Below, in pieces: positions 1-7,567 of a DNA stretch of 21,754 nucleotides. The notes under the pieces were generated by a model. That model ran no database searches. It saw nothing but the letters and a program-made list of their open reading frames with translations, and was not told where the DNA came from. A program made the translations under genes and the position numbers. Each line of letters starts with the position of its first letter. The stretch's first letter is position 1. Source of the stretch: a virus; the IMG/VR virus record IMGVR_UViG_3300044622_000057, positions 1-21,754 of that record; one strand, 5' to 3'.

Positions 1-34
1 TGCTCAATACGTCTGATGGCTTTTCGTCACTCAT
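1..34 (-). CDS. Partial gene running off the left edge
   Basis: An ATG at 34 opens a reading frame that continues leftward out of the window; only eleven residues (MSDEKPSDVLS) are visible. Its start overlaps the stop codon of the preceding 49-residue gene in an ATGA arrangement, the coupling style used repeatedly in this late operon, which is the main reason to think it is real. Too little is visible to suggest a function. By position it follows two small membrane-type genes, so a lysis or accessory late protein is possible, but that is a guess. Confidence 0.5.
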   Translation of the reverse strand, partial: MSDEKPSDVLS

Positions 35-180
35 AGACCAAACACCCCAAGTATTTTGTTCACAATCTTGTCAGACAGATCGTCTGGCAGGAATTTAAGA
101 AACCCAAGCACCCACCACGCCACACACAGCCTGACAAAGACTTTAAGGAAGAGGTCAAACTGTTTCTGGTACTCATTCAC
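31..180 (-). CDS. Small hydrophobic protein, 49 residues, GTG start
   Basis: This frame starts at GTG (180-178), whose bases overlap the TGA stop of the upstream 166-residue gene (GTGA), and ends in a TGA that overlaps the next ATG (ATGA). The product begins VNEYQKQFDLFLKVFVRL and has a hydrophobic stretch at about residues 14-31 (containing AWWVLGFLKFL), then a charged segment and a second hydrophobic tail, so a small membrane protein is likely. Tight overlap on both sides supports translation by coupling. The ATG frame starting 2 bases downstream gives a Ser/Cys-rich peptide without this character and was not chosen. The location at the end of the late operon with one or two membrane segments is compatible with a holin-like or spanin-like lysis role, but no family was recognised. 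Confidence 0.55.
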   Translation of the reverse strand: MNEYQKQFDLFLKVFVRLCVAWWVLGFLKFLPDDLSDKIVNKILGVFGL

Positions 181-677
181 CGACCACACCTTGTCTTGGC
201 ACACAGTTCAGCCATCTCGTTAAGCCCCCAGCCAACTGCACCTAAGAGCATCACGATCACGACAATTCCAACTGCCCACTCCATCTGTTCCTGCTCGGCT
301 TCCTTGCGCTTCTTCTCTTCAGCCTTTAACTCTGCCATTTCTCTGGCATCATCTCTATCCATCTCAGCTTGCCGAGCCTTGGTGGCGTTCCAAACGTCTA
401 TGCGGCCAGCCTGCATGAACAGCATCTTTAGCTGTTCTTCAAACCGCTTGGCTTCATCCAAGGCCATCTCAATCTGTAGCGCCGCGCCTAGGTTGGATTT
501 ACCACCTGTACGCTTTGCTTGAAGCATCGCCTTGGTAGCGGTGCTCTTAGCATCAAACATCTTAGCGATAGATGGAGCCAATCCAGCCAGATCACTTGCG
601 ACCTTGCTTGCCTTTTTGACTACGCTGATTGCAGTCTGTAGTCCTTCTAACGCTGTTATCGGGTCTATTGGAATCAT
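177..677 (-). CDS. Conserved phage protein with coiled coil and C-terminal membrane segment
   Basis: The 166-residue product opens MIPIDPITALEGLQTAI. An Ala/Lys-rich helical N-terminal half is followed by a strongly charged helix at about residues 95-130 (rich in E, K, R and A, likely coiled coil) and a single hydrophobic segment at about 133-152 (VGIVVIVMLLGAVGW), then a short tail with two Cys. The topology suggests an inner-membrane protein with a large soluble N-terminal domain. I recall the MIPIDPI-type start from other uncultured phage contigs, without a known function. It sits in the late operon 61 bp after the 75-residue gene and overlaps the next gene by four bases. A lysis-related or virion membrane role is possible; neither is shown. 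No strong Shine-Dalgarno sequence precedes the ATG. Confidence 0.75.
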   Translation of the reverse strand: MIPIDPITALEGLQTAISVVKKASKVASDLAGLAPSIAKMFDAKSTATKAMLQAKRTGGKSNLGAALQIEMALDEAKRFEEQLKMLFMQAGRIDVWNATKARQAEMDRDDAREMAELKAEEKKRKEAEQEQMEWAVGIVVIVMLLGAVGWGLNEMAELCAKTRCGR

Positions 678-714
678 AGGTACAACTCAAAACAAATTCC
701 AGTAACCAAACAGC

Positions 715-730
715 GGGGGCCGAAGCCCCC
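715..730 (-). terminator. UUCG-loop hairpin between two late genes
   Basis: On the minus strand this reads GGGGGC, TTCG, GCCCCC: a perfect six-pair GC stem closed by a stable UUCG tetraloop. It lies just after the stop of the 75-residue gene. The following bases (GCTGTTTGGTT) form only a weak U tract, so it may be a partial terminator or a transcript-stabilising or processing stem rather than a full stop. Confidence 0.5.
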
Positions 731-738
731 AGACAAGG

Positions 739-966
739 TTACTTAGGTTCTACGTCAGACACCTTGGGTTCGGCCAGAGCTTGCTTCAGTAACTCAAAGA
801 AGGCATTGCGGCCCACTTGGAGTTGATCTACGTTGAATCTTGCTGAGTCTAGTTTGCGATCCAAATCTGCGACATGGTTCAACAGCGCTTGCTGCTGGGG
901 TGTCAGGTCTTCAAACTGGTGCTCAACGCCATCGATTGTCACAGGGGTCTTTTCATTTTTTCCCAT
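739..966 (-). CDS. Small conserved protein, DUF6447-like
   Basis: The 75-residue product has an N-terminal VTIDGVEHQFEDLTPQQQ element followed by a long helix (about residues 26-62) containing LDRKLDSARFNVDQLQVGRNAF. A short 'valine-threonine-isoleucine-aspartate-glycine' strand plus a coiled helix ending in a GRNAF/ARNAY-type motif is the pattern I associate with DUF6447-type small proteins, which occur in phages and proteobacteria and have no defined function. The start is supported by AAAGGA seven bases before the ATG. The gene stands between fibre genes and the membrane-type genes of the late operon. The DUF assignment is from memory and should be taken as probable only. Confidence 0.75.
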   Translation of the reverse strand: MGKNEKTPVTIDGVEHQFEDLTPQQQALLNHVADLDRKLDSARFNVDQLQVGRNAFFELLKQALAEPKVSDVEPK

Positions 967-983
967 GATGTTTCCTTTAATGC

Positions 984-1005
984 GCCACCAAGGTCGGGTG
1001 GTGGC
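984..1005. other. Hairpin in the spacer between two small late genes
   Basis: GCCACCA at 984-990 pairs perfectly with TGGTGGC at 999-1005 around an eight-base loop. It fills the short spacer between the 73-residue and 75-residue genes, lying in the leader of the latter. There is no U tract on either strand, so a transcript-processing or stability role is more likely than termination. Confidence 0.4.
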
Positions 1006-1011
1006 TTCCCG

Positions 1012-1233
1012 TTATGCTGATGCGGCTTGCAGTGGCGCTAAGTCTTCTGATGTCCAGAAATCTTTAGCCAGCATGATCTTGAGATGCTCTTTGTTACGAG
1101 CAACAGTGTCAGCCCAATCTTCAGCAGTCATGCCTTCTGGCTGTCCTGCGTTAATCAGGTTTACTGAGTCCATTGCGGCACTGTAGTGACGAGCAATTTC
1201 TTCTGCGGTTGGGGTTTGTGTTTCAATAGTCAT
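1012..1233 (-). CDS. Small hypothetical late protein, 73 residues
   Basis: The product is acidic and helical, with the pattern PTAEEIARHYSAAMDSVNLI near the N terminus, a central GMTAEDWADTVARN and a C-terminal FWTSEDLAPLQAA. It is immediately downstream of the long tail fibre gene, 17 bases away, with AAAGGA upstream of its ATG, so it is co-transcribed and probably co-translated with the fibre. Genes in this position are often fibre-assembly chaperones or phage-specific accessory proteins; I do not recognise a family with a proven role, and the fibre already carries its own S74 chaperone. Length and codon use match its neighbours. Confidence 0.75.
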   Translation of the reverse strand: MTIETQTPTAEEIARHYSAAMDSVNLINAGQPEGMTAEDWADTVARNKEHLKIMLAKDFWTSEDLAPLQAASA

Positions 1234-1250
1234 GATTTTCCTTTCAGGGG

Positions 1251-4200
1251 TTAAAGTGCGGCAATTACAAATGCCAATAGTTCTTCATAGCGCAATCCAA
1301 GTCGTGTAACTTTTATTGCATTTGGCGTGTCTTCTGTGTAATGCACAAGGTCTATTCCTTTAGCCTTACCGTCAACCTCATACCAAGTGTCAGAGCAGAA
1401 TAAAGCATATCGTGCTGGGTCTAAGCCTTCTGCAACAAAAGCGGCTTGTACTTCTTGAGCAACAGCACCAACGTGAATACGGGCGGCATCACCTTTTTTA
1501 GCAACAGCATCTTTAAAACGATATTTCTTGATGAGAGACTTAATTGCGACAGCCACACGCTTTTCAGCGTCATCAAGTGAAGCGATGTCTTGCTTTTGAT
1601 TTACATCTGATGTGTTAATTGTGCCTGTTGTAGCGTAAACAGTTGTCCAACGATATGAAGCCGCACCTAGTCCCATTGCATTGTCAGTGCCCGGAATAAA
1701 TTGAACACCATCATTTTGAACAAATCTACCACTGGTTGCCGAGCCGTTTGCAATAAAACCAATTTGTCCATCCCCATCAGACAGCACGATGTGGTTGCTT
1801 GCTGTGCGAATGTCTAAGCCACTTTGGTTGCCGCTGTAAGCACCTAGGATGGTGTTCTTAGAACCTGTTGTAACTAACCACCCCGCACCATATCCAGACT
1901 GACCAGAACCCACAAAGGTGTTGTTACTGCCTGTTGTTAAATAATATCCAGCAACAACACCAAGCAATGTGTTTGAACTCCCAGTGGTAATGCTATAGCC
2001 TGATTGCGCCCCTGCAATTACATTGTTAGTAGCCGTTGTTCCGGTATACCCAGCTTGCCATCCAACTGCGGTGTTGTTATTTGCTGTGGTGTTGGCGTAC
2101 AAGGCTTCTTTACCAACAGCTACGCTACCACTACCAGTTGTGTTGAACACTAAAGCATCGTGACCAACACCTGTATTGTTACTTGCTGTGGTGTTATTGC
2201 GTAGTGCGTTTAAACCGATTGCAGTTACGCTTGAACCCGTTGTGTTTGAATAAGCCGCACCATAGCCCACTGCCGTATTGTTGTTCGCTGTAGTGTTGTT
2301 CCGAAGTGCCGCCATGCCAATGGCTACGTTGTACGAACCAGTTGTGTTAGCGGCAAAAGTAGCTTGGCTTGCGGCATCATTACCACCCATAGCCACGTTG
2401 TGTTGACCAGACGTTGTAGCGCTTGCTACGCCATATCCAACAGCAGTATTGTTGTTAGTTTGTACATTAGCCAAAGCTGAATAGCCAACAGCAGTATTGT
2501 TGGCGATAACGCCAGAGTTTACGAATACTTGGAAACCAACCCCCGTGTTATAGCTACCAGTTGTGGCGTTTTGAGCCACAATGCCACCAAGGTAGGTATT
2601 TTGAGTACCAGTCGTGTTGGCGTACCCCGCTTGATAACCTACAGCAGTATTGTTATTTGCTGTGGTGTTAAAAGACAAAGCCCCAGAGCCAACTGCCGTG
2701 TTTTGTGAACCAGTTGTATTGGTTCCCATTGTGGATTGACCACCAGAATCAGGGCCACCAATTGCGGTGTTGTAAGAGCCTGTAGTAGTGCTGTATAAAG
2801 AAGTTTTGCCTAAAACAGTATTGCTAGTTCCAGTCGTGCCGCTATAACCCGCCTGATATCCTACAGCAGTGTTGTTAGATGCTGTGGTGTTGGCTTGTAG
2901 GGCATCGTTTCCAATGGCAACGTTTGATGAACCGCTGGTCAGGTTTCTGAGCGCAAATGCACCAATAGCGTTATTGAAGTTGCCAGATACAGCACCTGAA
3001 AACATTGGTCGATCACCAATTGCTACGTTCTGTGCCCCTGTGGTGTGACTGTAACCAGCTTGGTATCCAAGAAATACTGAGCTATTTCCTGTAGTATTAC
3101 TGTAAGCAGATTGATAGCCTACAGCAGTGTTGTTAGATGCTGTGGTGTTGGAGTTAAGCGCTTGACGACCAATAGCTGTGTTATTTGAACCTGTTGTGTT
3201 TATATAAAAAGCGTTGTCACCAATAGCAACGTTTAGCGTACCAGTTGTGTTGCTAAATGCGGCAGCCGTTCCTACAGCCGTATTTGATGCACCTGTAGTG
3301 TTACTAGCTAAAGCAAATGAACCAACCGCTGTTGTCTGTGCCGCAGTATTGGCGTATCCCGCCTGATAACCCACGGCAGTGCTATTTGATGCTGTGGTGT
3401 TAGAAAACAAAGCACGATAACCTTGCGCTGTGTTGTTTGCGCCTGTTGTATTAGCAAAAAGCGTTTGCTGACCACTGCCAGAGTTATAAGATGCAGTCGT
3501 ATTGAGTTGCAAAGAACCTAGACCAAAAGCCGAGTTGTATTGACCAGTTGTATTTGAAAACAAAGCCTTCCAACCCATAGCAGTGTTTTCTGCACCAGTT
3601 GTATTAGCAAATCCCGCTTGATAGCCAACTGCCGTGTTGTTTGACGCTGTGGTGTTAAGAGTGAGTGCTTGATAACCTACAGCAGTGTTTTCTGATGCTG
3701 TGGTGTTGGCTTGGAGTGCAAAAGTACCAACACTGGTATTTGCCGCACCGCTTGTGTTGTTGATTAACGCCTCGCTACCAACTCCCGTGTTGTTGCTTGC
3801 GGTGCTGGAGTAAAGCGCCCGTCGACCCAGAGCAGTGTTGTCGTTGCCTGTAATGTTTGTAAGTAGCGCCTGCTGTCCCAAGGCAACATTTGCCCCACCA
3901 GTCGTATTAGCCGCCAAAGCACTAGCACCCACCGCAGTATTGGTAGACACAGCACCTGCACCACGGCCTACTGTTAGACCATAAACAGTCAGGTCAGTAC
4001 CAGAGTACAACAGGTTAGCCGAATCAACCAACGCACCACCGCTACTTGCGTAAACCACACGACCCGAAGTCAAGCCCGAATCAGCAAGGTCAGCAACCGT
4101 CAAGCGTGTGCCGTTGAATGTCATGTTGGCAGAGTCAACTAACAAACCGCTGGTGCTTGCGTATGGAACTCGCGTAGCGGTCAAAGAGTTAACGGTCAAA

Positions 4201-4646
4201 TTGCCCGTCACTGTCAGGTTTGTAAATGTGCCCGAGCCAGAAGTGTTACTCACCTTCACAAAGTCAGAACCATTCCACGCACAAACAGCAGACTCACCAG
4301 CAACAATGGTCACACCAGTCGTTGGGCCAGCACCTACCAACTTAACAGAGAAGCCGCCTGTGGTGGCGTTGATAACCGTATAAATCTTTGACTGCGCTGG
4401 CGCTGTAACCGTACGCAATGCCGTACGCGCACCTGAGAACAAGAGAATCGCTTGACGAGCCGTATTTGCAGCGCCCGTGGTTGTGGTCAGTGTGACATCA
4501 GTATCAGTACTAACGTTGGTTGTACCCGCAACAGAGGTGTCCAGAAGAGATGTAATGCTGTTGTTTACAGTGTCACCCCAAGTGCCGCTCAATTCGCCTG
4601 TGACTGGAAGGGCCAGACCCAAGAGTGATGTATATGCTGTAGTCAT
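1251..4646 (-). CDS. Long repeat-rich tail fibre with S74 self-cleaving chaperone domain
   Basis: This 1131-residue protein is a receptor-binding tail fibre or spike. Residues 1-130 form the N-terminal module seen on many phage fibres (YTSLLGLALPVTGELSGTWGD, then VNNSITSLLD), probably the virion attachment part. Residues about 140-230 are a linker with two LVDSAN-type repeats. Residues about 235-950 hold roughly 41 copies of a 17-residue repeat with consensus NTAVGYQAL..NTTGS, resembling the YadA-type trimeric adhesin head and predicted to form a long beta-structured trimeric shaft. Residues about 1005-1131 match the peptidase S74 intramolecular chaperone: the Ser-Asp at 1013-1014 (TSDVNQKQDI) fits the autocleavage site, followed by the HVGAVAQEVQ and LRYEELLAFVIAAL segments. 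In the S74 family the domain trimerises the fibre and is then cut off. AGGAG lies seven bases before the ATG. Confidence 0.93.
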   Translation of the reverse strand: MTTAYTSLLGLALPVTGELSGTWGDTVNNSITSLLDTSVAGTTNVSTDTDVTLTTTTGAANTARQAILLFSGARTALRTVTAPAQSKIYTVINATTGGFSVKLVGAGPTTGVTIVAGESAVCAWNGSDFVKVSNTSGSGTFTNLTVTGNLTVNSLTATRVPYASTSGLLVDSANMTFNGTRLTVADLADSGLTSGRVVYASSGGALVDSANLLYSGTDLTVYGLTVGRGAGAVSTNTAVGASALAANTTGGANVALGQQALLTNITGNDNTALGRRALYSSTASNNTGVGSEALINNTSGAANTSVGTFALQANTTASENTAVGYQALTLNTTASNNTAVGYQAGFANTTGAENTAMGWKALFSNTTGQYNSAFGLGSLQLNTTASYNSGSGQQTLFANTTGANNTAQGYRALFSNTTASNSTAVGYQAGYANTAAQTTAVGSFALASNTTGASNTAVGTAAAFSNTTGTLNVAIGDNAFYINTTGSNNTAIGRQALNSNTTASNNTAVGYQSAYSNTTGNSSVFLGYQAGYSHTTGAQNVAIGDRPMFSGAVSGNFNNAIGAFALRNLTSGSSNVAIGNDALQANTTASNNTAVGYQAGYSGTTGTSNTVLGKTSLYSTTTGSYNTAIGGPDSGGQSTMGTNTTGSQNTAVGSGALSFNTTANNNTAVGYQAGYANTTGTQNTYLGGIVAQNATTGSYNTGVGFQVFVNSGVIANNTAVGYSALANVQTNNNTAVGYGVASATTSGQHNVAMGGNDAASQATFAANTTGSYNVAIGMAALRNNTTANNNTAVGYGAAYSNTTGSSVTAIGLNALRNNTTASNNTGVGHDALVFNTTGSGSVAVGKEALYANTTANNNTAVGWQAGYTGTTATNNVIAGAQSGYSITTGSSNTLLGVVAGYYLTTGSNNTFVGSGQSGYGAGWLVTTGSKNTILGAYSGNQSGLDIRTASNHIVLSDGDGQIGFIANGSATSGRFVQNDGVQFIPGTDNAMGLGAASYRWTTVYATTGTINTSDVNQKQDIASLDDAEKRVAVAIKSLIKKYRFKDAVAKKGDAARIHVGAVAQEVQAAFVAEGLDPARYALFCSDTWYEVDGKAKGIDLVHYTEDTPNAIKVTRLGLRYEELLAFVIAAL
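1790..3945 (-). repeat. About 41 tandem 51-bp repeats encoding the fibre shaft
   Basis: The coding sequence repeats with a 51-base period (17 residues), with occasional units of 16 or of 19 to 23 residues. Units have diverged, but blocks stay nearly identical: the 33 bases at 2861-2893 and at 3119-3151 are the same. Units ending in TAS or TAN are usually followed by one beginning NNTAVGYQ, giving a higher-order pattern that suggests past recombination between units. Confidence 0.85.
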
Positions 4647-4655
4647 TCAATGCTC

Positions 4656-5438
4656 CTAATTTGTGTCGATTTGATTCCACCCAGCGCTTTGAGTGTTGTC
4701 AATCTGTGCCCAGCCCGAAGACTGCACGTTGTTAATATTTTGCCAGTTTGCGGTCTGCGTGTCATCAATAATTTCCCACAAAGGCCGCCCAACTATCAAA
4801 TCCGATATCGTTGCCAGCTCCACAACCGAAGCCCTAAACAAAGCCAGCGCCGCCGCTACATCAGCTCCTGTTGCAGTCTCATTGATTGTCGCCCCGTATG
4901 TCGGGATGGAACTAACCACATCACTTCCACTGGCCGACTCACTGACCGATGCATTAACAGCAAAATTGCTCGATATCGCATCAGATCCAGTTGCACTCTC
5001 AACAATATACGCTAAGAATGTGAACGCTGATGCAGTCGCATCTGTACCCGTTGCGCTCTCAAGAATCGTTCCCAAGAAGTTGGCAAACGCCGCATCCGCA
5101 TCAGACCCAGTAGCCGTTTCAGAAACAGACACCCCATACGTTGGGATAGCACTAATCGCATCCGATCCCGTACTTGACTCACTTACCGCAGACCTAAATG
5201 TGGCCGTTGCACTTATTGCGTCTGAGCCTGTACTTGTCTCGCTGACTGCCACACCAAATGTAGCCAATGCGCTAATAGCATCTGATCCCGTGGCAGTCTC
5301 ACCAACCGCAGAAACTAAACTAACAACTGATGAATCGGCATCCGCTCCTGTCGCAGTTTCAGCAACATCCCGGTCATATACTGAATTACCCCACCCAGCT
5401 TGACCCCATGTGCCTGAACCCCAGCCGCCATCAGACAT
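4656..5438 (-). CDS. Repeat-rich tail or fibre-associated structural protein
   Basis: The 260-residue product has three parts. Residues 1-22 are Gly/Trp-rich (GGWGSGTWGQAGWGNS), a type of N terminus I associate with phage tail-surface proteins. Residues about 25-215 contain ten degenerate copies of a roughly 20-residue repeat built on V.ETATGSDAISA, with alternating Ser/Thr/Gly turns and Ala/Val strands, compatible with a beta-solenoid or fibrous fold. The last 32 residues contain three short Trp repeats (NWQNINNVQSSGW, then AQIDNTQSAGW and NQIDT). No enzyme motif is visible. It starts two bases after the 192-residue gene and is followed nine bases later by the long fibre, so a tail-fibre, fibre-adaptor or adhesion role is inferred from structure and position. 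Confidence 0.8.
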   Translation of the reverse strand: MSDGGWGSGTWGQAGWGNSVYDRDVAETATGADADSSVVSLVSAVGETATGSDAISALATFGVAVSETSTGSDAISATATFRSAVSESSTGSDAISAIPTYGVSVSETATGSDADAAFANFLGTILESATGTDATASAFTFLAYIVESATGSDAISSNFAVNASVSESASGSDVVSSIPTYGATINETATGADVAAALALFRASVVELATISDLIVGRPLWEIIDDTQTANWQNINNVQSSGWAQIDNTQSAGWNQIDTN

Positions 5439-5439
5439 T

Positions 5440-6018
5440 TCAAGCTGCTAAGCTAAATGTGTAAGTTACAGAGATGATGTCACCAGACACAACCGAACGA
5501 TCACCGGGCGCACTAAAGTCAGCCGCTGAGAACAATGTGCCAGTCGTGCCATTCTTAGTGCTATCGCTTGTCAGGAACGCGCCACCAACAGTAGAAGTCG
5601 CATTGATGTTAAACGTAGCTGGAGAAGCCGCATTAGTCACCACAGAAGGGTTCGCTGTCGTAGCTGTTACAAACGTAGCGGCCACACGGGTTGCATTGCT
5701 GTAAGGAACAACTTCAGTCCAGCCAGCGTGAGAAGCCATCGTGTCACCAGCCGCAGGCGTATTGGACGCACCAGAACCATACAGGCCAATGTACCAAGTT
5801 GTGATCTGGGTTACTGAAGTCAAAGCGGTACCGGCCATGTAAGCCAAACCAGCATTAACCACCAAGTTCTTTGTGTCAGCAGACCACTTCAAGTTACCAT
5901 CTTTATCGTGGCACTCAATGTGGTAAACACCTGTAGCTTTAGCTTCTTCGCCCGATTTAGTACCGGCAATAAAACCGCTAGAAATGTGATCGGTTACTTT
6001 GAGTTTTTCTGTGGTCAT
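5440..6018 (-). CDS. Conserved phage virion-type protein, 192 residues
   Basis: Recognisable elements are GVYHIECHDKDGNLKW at about residues 30-45, NLVVNAGLAYMAG at about 51-63 and TTWYIGLYGSG at about 73-83, followed by a Ser/Thr/Ala-rich beta-type C-terminal half ending SVTYTFSLAA. This pattern recurs from memory in environmental phage genomes, always among tail and fibre genes, without an assigned biochemical role. There is no transmembrane segment or signal peptide. TAAGGA lies just before the start. It probably forms part of the tail surface or a small fibre-like component; a decoration protein is the main alternative. The following 260-residue gene starts two bases after its stop. Confidence 0.8.
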   Translation of the reverse strand: MTTEKLKVTDHISSGFIAGTKSGEEAKATGVYHIECHDKDGNLKWSADTKNLVVNAGLAYMAGTALTSVTQITTWYIGLYGSGASNTPAAGDTMASHAGWTEVVPYSNATRVAATFVTATTANPSVVTNAASPATFNINATSTVGGAFLTSDSTKNGTTGTLFSAADFSAPGDRSVVSGDIISVTYTFSLAA

Positions 6019-6027
6019 GGTGTGTCC

Positions 6028-6474
6028 TTAAGAGATGCGCACAATGGCGCTGTTTGAGTTGGCTATTGGGAATTCAATGGTGAATGCCGTGCCGTTGACT
6101 GTCTTGTCAGAGCCAAAGTCAAGGATGGCCACAGACTTGTTGCCCTGTGTGGCGTTGTAAATTAGCGCGGCTCTAGCCGTAAACGAAGCTGCTGCCCACG
6201 ATGTGTTGGCAAACGAGATGAAAGCCGTTGGGATGCTATAGCTGTTGTCGCTTGCCGTAGGCGAGACGCTGATAACCAAAGTGTTGCCGCCTGCCGTATA
6301 CCCCGTGCCTACGACTTCATTTAGTGTTGTGTACACCGTGGTCGTAGCGTTCAGATCAGCCGCGGCTGTGTACAGCGCAATCTTAAAAGTGTTGGGCGAT
6401 GTAGGGCCAAAGTTGTGAACCGCCTGCAATAGCTCGGTCTTAAACGATGTGGTGGCGGTCTGAACAATACTCAT
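6028..6474 (-). CDS. Conserved phage tail-surface or structural protein, 148 residues
   Basis: The product begins SIVQTATTSFKTELLQAVHNF and contains NTFKIALYTAAADLN at about residues 28-42, NEVVGTGYTAGGNTL at about 52-66 and AALIYNATQGNKSVAILDFGSDK as its core, ending in a strand-rich FTIEFPIANSNSAIVRIS. The 'FKxxLYTAxAxL ... GTGYTxGG ... DFG' layout is one I recall from uncultured phage contigs, located between the adaptor gene and the fibres. It is beta-rich with no enzyme motif. The ATG overlaps the stop of the adaptor gene by four bases, so the two are translationally coupled. Function is inferred only as a virion component. Confidence 0.8.
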   Translation of the reverse strand: MSIVQTATTSFKTELLQAVHNFGPTSPNTFKIALYTAAADLNATTTVYTTLNEVVGTGYTAGGNTLVISVSPTASDNSYSIPTAFISFANTSWAAASFTARAALIYNATQGNKSVAILDFGSDKTVNGTAFTIEFPIANSNSAIVRIS

Positions 6475-7163
6475 ACCACTCCTCTATTCTGAGGTAGCGG
6501 TGCCACACGAGACTGTCCACTTCTGTAGCTGTCGGAACGCTCCAGACCATCACCCAAACGTTTAGCCATTTGAAGGGCTTCTTTGTACTTGCCATCATAC
6601 AACTGCATCATGTCGGTCTCACCCTTCATGAATGTGTACGCTTCTACCAGTGTGCCGTACAGCAACACCGAATCAAAGTTATCGCCAAGCCACGAAGTGC
6701 CTGCAGTCACGATAGACTCTGGGTAGTAGTAATAGTGCAGTTCAACGTAATACTGCGCATCAGGTGTTGGGCCAAGAATAAAAGACAACTCTGTCTCGTC
6801 ATCAGAGCGTGGGCCAAACAGTGCGTAGTACTTGGGGGTGCCTGTATCATTTGGGGTGGGGTACGCTTGACGGATAAAGTTAACGTCTTTATTAAGCAAA
6901 TACTCGTACGTACCAGTGTTTATATCCCCGCCTGTCACATCTGTAACAACAGCCATAGAGTACACCGCCAAAAAGTCTGATGGGCACTGCAGATATTTAT
7001 TGCTTGTTGTTGTCTGACCAGTCACGTTCTTGCGAATGGAAGGGAACTGAACCGAGTTGTAAATGCGCTGCTCAGCCTGCTCGATGAACGTGTTCATCTC
7101 AGAGGTCTCAAACGTATTCTCCGTGTAATCGGAGACCGCAGTTACAAGCTCAGTGTAGTTCAT
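6471..7163 (-). CDS. Head-tail adaptor protein, SU10 adaptor-like
   Basis: The 230-residue product has an N-terminal helical half starting MNYTELVTAVSDYTEN, with FIEQAEQRIYNSVQFPSIRKN at about residues 26-46, then a beta region (LQCPSDFLAVYSMAVV, later ELSFILGPTPDAQYYVELHYYYYPE) and a closing helix LVEAYTFMKGETDMMQLYDGKYKEAL. The 'Y..LV.AV.DYTEN', 'EQRIY' and 'YV..HYYYYPE' elements fit the family of the phage SU10 adaptor, which binds under the portal and connects it to the tail in short-tailed phages. Length is normal for such adaptors. The gene is followed by the 148-residue structural gene with a four-base overlap. The family call is from recall, and the connector role is supported by the absence of any other head-tail joining gene of this shape. 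Confidence 0.8.
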   Translation of the reverse strand: MNYTELVTAVSDYTENTFETSEMNTFIEQAEQRIYNSVQFPSIRKNVTGQTTTSNKYLQCPSDFLAVYSMAVVTDVTGGDINTGTYEYLLNKDVNFIRQAYPTPNDTGTPKYYALFGPRSDDETELSFILGPTPDAQYYVELHYYYYPESIVTAGTSWLGDNFDSVLLYGTLVEAYTFMKGETDMMQLYDGKYKEALQMAKRLGDGLERSDSYRSGQSRVAPLPQNRGVV

Positions 7164-7166
7164 GTT

Positions 7167-7364
7167 TTACGCCATTGGGCCACGGGCCATCACGCCTTTG
7201 GTGGCGCATCCAGTACCGCGAATTTTAATGCCAGAAGTTTTAGTACCCTCGTAAGGGTTGCTACGCTCATTGGCCAACGATTGGTTAGCTTTCAAAGCTT
7301 GCTTGACAGGCATCTCACCAACGACGACGTTGGCAACTTTTGTGGGTTGCTTGTATGTGGCCAT
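7167..7364 (-). CDS. Tiny basic phage protein with RGTG..TKG..ARGPMA tail
   Basis: The 65-residue product is basic and Gly/Ala-rich. A first half (VANVVVGEMPVKQALKANQS) is followed by NPYEGTKTSGIKIRGTGCATKG and the terminal ARGPMA. I have seen this ending in small proteins of environmental phages, always in the late gene block. The GIKIRGTGCATKG segment resembles the DGIA.RGKT.G motif of two other genes in this window. No domain with a known role is visible; nucleic-acid binding or a minor virion component is possible given its charge. It is separated by two bases from its upstream neighbour and by two from the adaptor gene, and is clearly part of the operon. Confidence 0.75.
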   Translation of the reverse strand: MATYKQPTKVANVVVGEMPVKQALKANQSLANERSNPYEGTKTSGIKIRGTGCATKGVMARGPMA

Positions 7365-7366
7365 GA

Positions 7367-7558
7367 TTAGCCTCCACGACCAACAGAGCGCTGGTTCATA
7401 ACCTTGGCCATGTTGCGACCGTATTTCAGCATATCGCTGTTGGTCTTGCCGCCAGCTTTAAGCTTTGTAGGCTTTTTGCCGGGGTGCATGTTTTTCTCAT
7501 GCTTACCCACAGCAGACTTAATCATCTTCTTGTCTTGGGCTAAATCTTTTTTGTCCAT
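7367..7558 (-). CDS. Tiny lysine-rich conserved phage protein
   Basis: Of 63 residues, about a third are Lys, Arg or His. The visible pattern is KHEKNMHPGKKPTKLKAGGKT at about residues 19-39 followed by MLKYGRNMAKVMNQR. I recall the 'HEK..H.GK..TKL..GGKT...M..YGRNMA..MNQR' layout from many uncultured phages, without a function. The charge suggests contact with nucleic acid or another acidic partner, which is inference only. The gene follows the zinc-ribbon gene by nine bases with AGGAG in its leader. Confidence 0.75.
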   Translation of the reverse strand: MDKKDLAQDKKMIKSAVGKHEKNMHPGKKPTKLKAGGKTNSDMLKYGRNMAKVMNQRSVGRGG

Positions 7559-7567
7559 TTCAGGCTC

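Noticed and set aside
1790-3945. Regularly spaced repeats resembling a CRISPR array
   Set aside because: The repeats are continuous coding units of 51 bases without unique spacers and keep the frame of a fibre protein.
1251-4646. Diversity-generating retroelement target in the fibre
   Set aside because: There is no reverse transcriptase, template repeat or adenine-biased variable copy in the window.
4693-5403. Plus-strand open frame (236 residues) opposite the repeat protein
   Set aside because: It is open only because the repeat units on the minus strand lack the relevant stop triplets; the minus-strand frame has phage-like N and C termini and correct gene spacing.
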